Shown in pieces: positions 56,001 through 64,000 of a DNA stretch of 64,000 nt (its first letter is position 1; each line of letters opens with the position of its first letter). The DNA comes from Peromyscus leucopus. Lineage: Eukaryota > Chordata > Mammalia > Rodentia > Cricetidae. A program made the translations under genes and the position numbers. The notes under the pieces were generated by a model. The model did not search any database. It was given only the letters and a program-made list of their open reading frames with translations, and was not told where the DNA came from. The DNA lies in contig NC_051071.1 of the NCBI RefSeq assembly GCF_004664715.2, forward strand, positions 8,025,231-8,089,230, read 5' to 3'.

Positions 56001-56501
56001 AGAAGCTTGGATTGTGGCATAAGAAATGTGTATTTAAATTCAGCAAATATATAATGGACCTCTTCTAGAAATAATGCAGATAATAATGGGATAAGATTCT
56101 AAGCCTATTACTTCAGCTTGCCCCTTGATGAGGAGGAGAAAGAATGTTTTGAGATGGACACTGCACTGTGATGCACATAGGCAGTTTTGATGGCCTAGAG
56201 GATCTGTGTACATTAAAAATGAAATATGAAATGCAAAATATTAAATTGAGATGACACAAAGGATGAACATGGTGGAAAACACTGCACCTTTACTCTTACA
56301 CCGACATTATCATGAAACCTGTCAACAAAAAATGACTGCATAAGGTGCAGACCTACCAGAAGCACAGGGCCATCAAAAGAGCCTGGTAAAGGGTAAAGGA
56401 TAAAGGGTAAAGAGAGAGAGATCACTACAACAGTGTTCATAAGATGTTTGTTTTCATGGTAGAAGGAAGTCTCAAGGTGAGAAGAGGACTGAAGAGGCCT
56501 G
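56001..56501. other. Unassigned sequence
   Basis: Contains a short 'aaagggtaaaggataaagg' repeat near 56389-56412. A 75-codon minus-strand frame has no motif. Confidence 0.4.
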
Positions 56502-56900
56502 TTTTTTTTTTTTTTTTTTTTTTTTAATTATTCTCAGGAATCACTTCTGAGATTGTAGGTTGGGCTAAATAAGTTGTAAGTATAGCCCAAGGACTGGCAC
56601 AAAATACGCAAGTACAACTGCATCAGGTGACAATTTAAAAGTGGCTTCCTGGACAAAACATCTGTTAAATAAGATGGCATGTTCACTTTCTTCATCATTT
56701 TCTTTAAAACCATCTTGATATGGGGAAATGAGATTTGAAAGGCATGTTACCCAATGAACGTAGAACTTGGAAGGAAGTGATCCTATGATACCCCTGAAGT
56801 TAGAGAATCCAAACTCCACCATGCATGGTGCCTGACTGTCATCTTCAGACCTGTGAAGGATTGATGGCAAGAAAAACAAATCTCCTCCATACTGAATTTT
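56502..56900 (-). pseudogene. Possible 5'-truncated retrocopy, unidentified
   Basis: T24 at 56502-56525 reads as a poly(A) tail on the minus strand, preceded there by AATAAT 3 bases upstream. The adjoining sequence keeps a minus-strand frame open for about 104 codons (56565-56879). Its composition is coding-like but it matches no family I recognise. Tail plus open frame suggest a retroposed transcript, but I find no target duplication or intact start. Confidence 0.35.
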
Positions 56901-56959
56901 ATAGTCACATAATTGGGAAAGAATGGAGAAGGTTGAGTTCCATCATAAAGGTGGCATTT

Positions 56960-57040
56960 GAAAAACAGCCCTCAATAGTTTCCTCTGACATCCACAGGCA
57001 CACATATTATACACACAATAATAATTAACTGATTAAATTT
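56960..57040 (+). mobile_element. B2/B3-class SINE 3' fragment
   Basis: 'tagtttcctctgacatccac', 'aggcacacatattatacac' and an A/T-rich tail resemble the 3' part of B2/B3. Only the tail half is visible. Confidence 0.45.
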
Positions 57041-57147
57041 TTACTCCTCTTTTTGATCAAGTTTTAGTCAAACTGGGCCACTGAAAAGTATTCAGTCCAG
57101 GATGCTGGCTGTTGCACAGTGAAGACTGAGTATGGAAATGCTTTGTG

Positions 57148-57194
<47 letters not shown>

Positions 57195-57197
57195 GTG
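57148..57197. repeat. (TG)n microsatellite
   Basis: About 22 TG units, interrupted once near the right end. Confidence 0.95.
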
Positions 57198-57423
57198 TAT
57201 GAGAAAGTAAAATTTAAGTTAATCTAGTAGACTTTTCCTAGTAACCAAAAATCCACCCCTGCCTTTCTGTTGGCTCATCCTACATTGCTAAAAATTTATC
57301 ATCGAATGGCAGGAAAAGTTCCATACTTAACACTGGTGTTGCTCATCAATCTTTCATTTTTAAAGGATATGCTTGTGCCTTTTGCACATATTTTGTGACT
57401 TTATTTTGCATGTTGGGAACAGT

Positions 57424-57960
57424 TTGAGGATGACATCAGCAGCACCTGCACTGTTGCACTGGCCTAGGGATGGCCGCTTTGGGAACTCGGAAGAAGCTTT
57501 TGTGAAAGCAAGTGGGCTTTTATGTGATCATTGATGACGACGCCAATGGGTACAGGGGCTGGAGTTGAAGAGAGACGCCAACTCCATGTGCGACATGACA
57601 CCTGTGCGGTGATCACTTTCAAGCTACTATTTGGTGACTTACAGTTGGTTGAATAACAACTTTGGGGGAGGCTGCGATAATAGGAAGATGTGCCTAATAC
57701 AAAAGGTAACGTGTGACAGCTCAACATGGATGAGTTGGAAACGGAAGTGGTCATTTTGGGAAGCAGACACAATACAAATTCTGGATGGAGACATTGTTGA
57801 GAAAGAGGAAGTTTTGAAAATGTCAAAGATAAGCTATTCCAAGTGTGTGCATATGTGTTTATATTATATATGTTCTCGTTATTGTATAGTACTACTTCAA
57901 ATAGTAACATTCATCCCTTTTGTTTCCAGAATTATTGAGTTTAATAAAGTATTCAAACAT
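57424..57960 (+). pseudogene. Possible processed pseudogene, unidentified
   Basis: The first part (57424-57620) is GC-richer and CpG-bearing. ATGGCCGCTTTGGG (57465 on) resembles a start context but is followed by a stop 11 codons later. AATAAA occurs at 57940-57945. Open frames on both strands (148 codons minus, 119 plus) do not match each other or any family I know. No A-tail follows. Retrocopy or unique sequence; I cannot decide. Confidence 0.25.
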
Positions 57961-60357
57961 TTGATCAACCAAATGTTAGATCTGTCATAATTTCTTTCTG
58001 TGGTTATTTGCTTTTTATTATGAAAATGCTAAATTATGTTTCCTATATAAAGAAAATCCCAAACTCCATTTTTTTTTTCAGTTAACTGAACAGGATTCTG
58101 AAACTAAGATTTGATAGCTTGTAAATCTCCTCTCTCAAATTACAACAGAAATGACTGGAGGCACTTGAAAACTCAATTGCTAATTTAATGACAAAATAGA
58201 TAAAAGGTGCACTTGACAAACAACAACATTATGGTAAGAATTAAGTGATGTTTTAGAATACAAGTCAACTGATGTAGAACCAAATCTCAGCTAATAAAGA
58301 ACTGACTATTGACAAAACTCACTTTTAATATTATCATTGTGTACATCCCGATTCTTTTTTCTTCAGGTCTGGCATTCGAAATGAAGAATGTGTGGAATTG
58401 CTTGTTGAGTCCTCATCATGTAGCTTCTTTGTGTCATTGAGAAATAGAGGGTCAAGAACTAGGAAAGTCATCCCCCTATGTGTGTTCAGTGTTGAGACAA
58501 TACAAAAGAATGAGCTAGAGTGTGTGTCCTTCAATCGCAGTTTCATTTCACCCGATTCTCTACATTCAGCTTTCTCTTCTCCTCTGAATGTTGTTGTGTT
58601 CCCCCAAAAAGATCAGATTCTGTCTTTTAGCTGAATAATTGTAGATTTTCTGGCTAAATTTCACAAATGGTAAGGTTCCTGTGTGTCTTTGAGAAAATAC
58701 TAGGACATTTTTCTAGGACTCAGATAGAAAATGATTTTTGTGAACTCATTCGATGCTTATACCTTCCACAGTGGAACAAAGGGAAAGAGTTATTGAAGTA
58801 GCTAAAACAAAGCAAGAAATACTGCAGAAAGAGAGAGAAATACTTTCCCCAGGTCTGGATACAGCAGCTCAGAAACCAAACAAGAGATGAATGAAGGATC
58901 AGTATTTTCAGATGTCAGAAGCTGAGTTATAAGTCCTTGCAAAGTCACAAGGTATTTGCAACACCACAAAAGCATCATGAAAATAAAAACAGCAAACAAC
59001 CGTCAGGCTCCACTGGTAGCACTATACCTTATTATACATCAGTGTGTGCTTAAGATTGGTGTATTTTATGTGTCATTCATGTTTCTATTCAAACATCTTC
59101 AGAATGCTGTTTCCTTTCCCACACCATCACAAAGGAGACCAGAAGAAAACACTTCCTCTTTACTGTGCTAACTTATCCCAAACTCTGATTAGATAGTGGT
59201 ATGTACAAACATTTAAGTTTCACTTGAGGGAGTTACTTTTAAGAAATAAAGTGTGAAAGTTAGTTTTTCAATAATGAATGTTTATTCTTTGGTATATGGT
59301 GAAGCCCACTTCAAAAACACATTGCTGTACCCTTCTTATTTGCAATAATACTATGCATGTGGTGCTAGACACCTCCCTTTTGTGAGTCGCAAACTCCAGA
59401 AGTCAGACGATATTTCTGGAACACATGTGCGTCCCCAGAATAACTAAACAAATACGTAGGCCAGAGACAATTACCACAGTGCTTTTTATCCATTAGGAAG
59501 GCTGGCTTCTAGATGTTTCTACATTCTCTGTGTGTACATGTGTCTAAAGTGAAAGATGATTTCTCTGGCATAGGTGCATCAATTAGTATTATATGAGCCT
59601 GAAAGATTTCTGTATCTGAAAAACATCTTGCATCAAGAGCATCTTTGCTTGCATTCAAGATAAAGCATCCTCTCTGGTTGGAACCTTCATGCAGCACTCT
59701 GAAATAAATTCCTTGTCACCTTGTCTTCTGCACTATATCAAGAGAACTTGTTAACTAATGAATGAAATCAAATCATGCACATGGTGAGCTTTTGTCTTCG
59801 TTTGCATTGGGATATTGTGTGTATACGTTTCTTTGTTTCAACTTGATCCTTTATGTTGTTACTGTTATTGTTCCTATATTATGTTAAATGATAAATCTGA
59901 TATATTTAATGTTTGTCAGAATAGTGACCTAATTAGATGGTTGTTTAATTTGCAGGTGCAGAACATATAATCAAATGTGTTTTACATACTAAATGATGTA
60001 AGTTTAGAAGAAGCCCTTTATCAGACTGGGAAGGATTTGGCATCTTTCTTTAGCATATGACATTATATTTAAAAAAAAAACAAAAATAAATATAAGATAT
60101 TTACAATCTGCAGCCTTGAACTAATACTGAACTCATTCAAGTAGCCATAATTTCCAAAATTTGTCTAAAACTGTCTCTTAAAAGTTCCTTCTTAAAAGTG
60201 ACTTTGACTGTACTTCTGTGAAGAGGTAAAAATCTGTATCTTTTCTCTATTTTGGGAGTAGGTCATGACATTGACCAATGGGGTGTAGCAGGAGTATTCT
60301 ACTGATCAAGGACGTGGGATTTTTTTTTTAATGAAATACTTATTCTTGCAGGCTTCT
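57961..60357. other. Unassigned sequence
   Basis: AT-rich with no recognised gene or repeat. 58334-58634 is open on both strands for 70-80 codons without a recognisable domain. Confidence 0.4.
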
Positions 60358-60372
60358 AAGAAGTCTGAGACC

Positions 60373-60522
60373 TGTGGTTGAGGTGTGGCTCAGCTCTTGC
60401 AGAGGACTCCAACTAGATTCCCAGCACCAGTCATCACTGAGTCAACTGCCTGTAATTCCATCCCAGAGAACACAATAATTCTGGTTTCCTCTGACCTCTG
60501 GTGGCACCTGTATTCACATGAG

Positions 60523-60572
<50 letters not shown>

Positions 60573-60602
60573 TTTAAAAATAAAATAAAATCTTTAAAAC
60601 AA
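60373..60602 (+). mobile_element. B2 SINE with perfect 15-bp TSD
   Basis: tRNA-like head 'ggtgtggctcagctcttgca', then 'gaggactccaactagattcc', 'cagcaccagtcatcac', 'ctgcctgtaattccatccca', 'cctctgacctctggtggcac', a (CA) array and an A-rich tail with AATAAA-type repeats. AAGAAGTCTGAGACC flanks it exactly at 60358-60372 and 60603-60617. The perfect duplication suggests the youngest datable insertion here. Confidence 0.95.
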
Positions 60603-60617
60603 AAGAAGTCTGAGACC

Positions 60618-62009
60618 ACTATGAAATAAGGAAGCCTAAACTCACTCAAAGGAGAAACCACTTTCTGAGGCTGCAAGTTGAAAAGAAGAGAAAGGGTGCT
60701 GGGTGCCCACGGGTCCTCAGCCTCCATCTCTGGCTCTGCCACTGACTCTGCCTCCCTGAGAGACGTGAACGACAGCCTCCCAAATGAGATGCTTTCCAAA
60801 TTCTAGCCCACAGGAAAACCATGAGAAATAGAAGGCGGTAGTTATTTTCAACCACAGGGTTTGGGAAATTAATTTACTTACATAGATGAATTTGTTAAGG
60901 TGCTTGTTGAGTGTGCATGCTCCTTTTGGCATTCTCTTGAGCTCTGAGTTCTGCAGAGATGTTTTCCCCCAAAGGAGTTTAGTTAACCTCTTCATCTTCT
61001 TCGATGGCTCTTTGGATGTGTAATACAATATTTATCTAATTTGTGGATACTGTATAAATTGTATAAATATTCAATTATTAATTTGTAATTCAGGATATAG
61101 ATTTCAGTTAATTGTATTTCTTTCCATGGTGCCTATATTATATGTACTTAATTGTTGATTTATATGTTGCTTTTATATGGATAAAGAAATTCAGTGCAAG
61201 GAAGTCACACATTTATTCACCATGTTATGAAAGCTTGTAATTCATTGTCCCTTTAAGTCAGCTGCATTCTTCAGTTAGACAAAAGGAGGCACCTTCTTAC
61301 ATTTGAATACACGATCATTGTTATTGTTAAGGCACTTATTTCAGCAGACAAAAGAGAAAGGAAGCTGCATTTTTTCAAATATTCTAATCATTAATAAGCA
61401 AGACTTGTGTTATTAAAATATTCACACCTTAAACAGGTTTTAATAGTCATTTGCTATAGCTATCTGTGATTCTAACTGTAACTTAAATCCAGGATGGATT
61501 CCAGGTAGTGGTAGCCATACTTCCCTCTTACAATCTCCCTTCCTACCACTAGTCTATGCTGTTGCACCAAGTTCGGCAGCCTTCTTCAGAGCCCCTAGGC
61601 TTGCTGGAAAGATCACAAGCTTATCTCAGATTTTTACCTCATTGGAAAAAAGTCAAATTTCTTCTTTCCTCAAATTAGAAGCAGACAATTTAAAAATAAT
61701 TCTGTTCAGAAAAACATATTTTGGTTCATAAATTTAAGTTTTAAAAACTTATGTCAATTCTGAAAAGAAAATTCAGGAAAGTCTTTCTTGGGAAGAAGGA
61801 ACCTCCCTTTCTAATTTGGAGTAACCACTTCTTCTGACATTCTGAGGTTCTGTTCACTCCTCTGGGTCCTCTGCCCTACATCCACCTGAAATCAACAAGT
61901 TCCCAACACTAAACCTTTTATTTGAGCCCTTTTATCCCACCAAACCTACATCCTCTTCCTCCCTTTTAGCATTGCCATGTCAAGAAATTAAGCAGTTTAA
62001 GCAAGCATT
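60618..62009. other. Unassigned sequence
   Basis: No gene recognised; overlapping minus-strand frames at 60434-61028 (69-121 codons) partly read the B2 and have no motif. Confidence 0.4.
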
Positions 62010-62200
62010 TATTGTGCTAAGGGCTTCACATGTGTTTTCTATTTAAAGCTCCCACTAACATGTTAAAATCTTATTCCTTTTTAAAGGATTAGAAACCCAT
62101 GGGACACTTGCAGAACTCACTCAAGGTCATAGAAAGTAATTATAAAACCAATATATGTCAGATGATATGATTTCAGAGCCCAGTACTCAGCCCTACTTTT
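62010..62200 (-). mobile_element. MIR SINE, antisense
   Basis: 'tttattgtgctaagggcttc', 'aaagctcccactaacatg', 'ttaaaggattagaaaccca', 'actcaaggtcatagaaagta' and 'tttcagagcccagtactcag' are the MIR order in reverse. Confidence 0.78.
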
Positions 62201-62569
62201 TGAACTCATGGCTGGAAGATTTTGTCTGCCTCTGCCCGCCCCTCTAATGCTTCATTCTCCTCTAACATTCCTGAAAACCTATCACAAGCCTACAATAGAA
62301 CATCTCTGTGACTGTCATAGCAATTTTCTGTCTCCAAATACCAACCCAATGTATCTCCTGCCAGGTCATTTTCAAAGAAAGGTTGTCACCATCCAACAGC
62401 TCACATTTCTGAATGGAACAGTTTAGCAACCAAGGCTTCCTCCAAATCAAGCTAGTCAGCTCTGAAGCTCCCAGGCTGTGTCTGGATCTCCAGGTCTGTA
62501 GTTGAGATATTATCGATGCTCTTCATCTAAGAACAAGTTCCTCAATGAGCTAACCTCACAAGCCTACAC
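62201..62569. other. Unassigned sequence
   Basis: No gene recognised; may include more of the L2 that is visible just downstream. Confidence 0.35.
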
Positions 62570-62680
62570 TCTTCTACTTTAAAAGCCAAGACAAATGTCA
62601 TTTTCTCCAGGAAGCCTTCCTCAGTCTCCTGGGTAAAATCTGTAACTCTTTTTCTGTACTATGCTGTCTGTAACAGGAAG
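62570..62680 (+). mobile_element. L2 LINE 3' region fragment
   Basis: 'gccaagacaaatgtcatttt' and 'ctccaggaagccttcctcag' are an L2 landmark (tccaggaagccttcc). Length and limits uncertain. Confidence 0.6.
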
Positions 62681-62969
62681 CTATGGCTAGGGCAAGTCTA
62701 GCCAATTCTGGCCACTGTGAACAAAGTACAGGAAGAAATTTTATCAATGTAGGTCCCAGAAGCTCTCTAAGAATTGGTAATGTGGAAGTGAGCACCCAAG
62801 GGGTTCACATGACGGTACCAAGAGGTTTTTCAAGGAACTGATGGAAGTGGAGCTGAAGTCTCTGGAGTCAGAACTCTCAAGGCATAATCTGGAGCTAGAA
62901 GGCTCCTAGGATTGGAGTCCTCCATCCCATGTGATTCTGTGATGGAACCATCTTGTTTGTATTGGGGTG
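62681..62969. other. Unassigned sequence
   Basis: No gene or repeat recognised. Confidence 0.4.
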
Positions 62970-63100
62970 TTTACAGTTCGGTAGTACTTTCACCATGCTT
63001 CACTGCTTATTAAATTCAACCTTTGCCACAGATTACTTTCGGTCAAGTATTATAATTATACTACTGACCATATTCAAAAGTGAGCAACTGTGACCATCTA
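62970..63100 (-). mobile_element. Possible MIR, antisense
   Basis: 'tagtactttcaccatgcttc', 'attaaattcaacctttgcc' and 'gtattataattatactactg' resemble the reversed MIR 3' half, very diverged. Confidence 0.4.
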
Positions 63101-64000
63101 GTCTCTTGACTAATCTGTCATTTTTTTAAAGATAGTCCCAATTTGGTATAGTTTCCCCTCCAAGAAACTTGCAATACTTTAGCAAAAAGTATGATTGAGA
63201 AATATTTGATAGACGCAGGCATGCATGCATGGCTAGATCATTAAAACCAAAATGAGTTTCATTATTTCAGAGTATATAAGCAATCCTTCAAAAGTGTCTG
63301 GATTCAAATGACAAACAAAAGCCTCTTAATAAAACCTTTAAAAGCTTTCATAATGTACTGTCATAAGTTCTACAGAGTGCATTCCAAACTGCATTTAATA
63401 GGGTTTTAGTTAATTGAACCAAATATTTGACTGAAATAAAAGGAATAAAGAATAGTTTTTCAGAACTGTTTTTGATGAAGCTATAACTTGCAGTTTACAA
63501 TCTAAATCTTTTTTATTTCCCCTGAAGCAAACACAACTTACAAACTTTAAAACTGCTGCATGCCCAACACTTTGAGTAGTATTATTTCAAAATACACAGC
63601 TCCCACTTACAATTACCGATTAAAATACCGAGAGTAAATGGGAGGTCATTGGCGGTTCATGATATGGTTATAAGCAAAGAAAAAAATATGTATTTTTTTA
63701 TTATCCTTTGTAGTGATTTGTACTGTGAGCAAAAATATCCAATATAAGTAATTGGTGTAAATAATATATGTGTACTTTATTTCTTACAAAGAGAAAACAT
63801 GACTCACAGTAGTACTGGATTTAACAACAAAAAAGAAAGCATAGACCACTTGTTAGTCCATGATTCAGAAAAGGGAAAAAAATTAAATTCCTAAACTGAA
63901 ATGTTTGAGATATAATTAGCCTTTGGTAAAATACACTGTGAAGTAGAAATTCATTTTTAATCATGAAGTATATTTTCCTTTTCCTATTTTATCTTTGTTT
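63101..64000. other. Unassigned AT-rich end of window
   Basis: No gene or repeat recognised. 63600-63665 ('aattaccgattaaaataccg' and 'cattggcggttcatg') keeps CpGs and is repeat-free. Confidence 0.35.

Noticed and set aside
1..64000. CRISPR array, operons, bacterial or phage genes.
   Set aside because: The repeat content is clearly that of a rodent nuclear genome. The only spaced repeat array is the minisatellite, which has no spacers.
1..64000. tRNA, rRNA, snRNA or snoRNA genes.
   Set aside because: The only tRNA-like heads belong to B2, B3, B4, ID and MIR SINEs. I saw no intact cloverleaf, U6, 7SK or 5S signature. A covariance-model search would be decisive.

Overview
This looks like nuclear DNA of a muroid rodent, most likely a cricetid (hamster, vole or deer-mouse relative). 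The evidence is the repeat content: B1, B2, B3, B4 and ID SINEs, a B1 copy of the form familiar from cricetids (13.68-13.82 kb), rodent L1 3' ends, MT/MaLR-type LTRs, a URR1-type hAT transposon, and an LTR element resembling the mys/mysTR group of cricetid endogenous retroviruses. Older mammal-wide repeats (L1M, L2, MIR, MLT1) lie underneath. The DNA is AT-rich, has long dinucleotide arrays and has no CpG island that I can see.

I find no convincing protein-coding gene, tRNA, rRNA or known small RNA. All open frames are short, and the longest run through tandem repeats or LTR sequence. The window reads as intergenic or deep intronic sequence. Family names come from recognition by eye, so subfamily labels are tentative and divergent boundaries are good to tens of bases.

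Layout. 0-3 kb: a degenerate L1M ORF2 to 3' UTR, broken up by a younger L1 3' end, a B4 and a MaLR LTR. 3-9.8 kb: MIR, L2, B1 and B2/B3 SINEs, two long CA/GA arrays and another MaLR LTR. 11.4-14.4 kb: a nested L1 complex with a B1. 16.4-18 kb: L1M and B3 fragments. 18.38-19.03 kb: a G-rich minisatellite with a 20-bp unit. 20.0-23.1 kb: an LTR-flanked endogenous retrovirus remnant with a primer-binding-site-like sequence, a polypurine tract and a broken Gag zinc knuckle. 24.3-25.9 kb: a pair of direct repeats of about 140 bp with MIR, B1 and B4 around them. 28.5 kb: the URR1 element with its 8-bp target duplication. 29.8 kb: an MLT1-type LTR. 33-48 kb: fewer repeats, with several GC-balanced, motif-rich stretches that could be conserved noncoding regulatory elements; the best are 38.28-38.48 kb (RFX X-box beside a 12-bp E-box palindrome) and 43.56-43.93 kb (octamer plus homeodomain sites). 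49.7-57.2 kb: TG/CA and GATA arrays, another AT-rich homeodomain-site cluster and an L1M 3' UTR. 56.5-58 kb: two possible retrocopies that I cannot identify. 60.4 kb: a B2 with a perfect 15-bp target duplication. 62-63 kb: MIR and L2 relics.

There is no gene system to assemble. The most informative items are the endogenous retrovirus remnant, the minisatellite, the nested L1 complex with a short L1-derived filler insertion, the local duplication at 24-26 kb, and the candidate enhancers.
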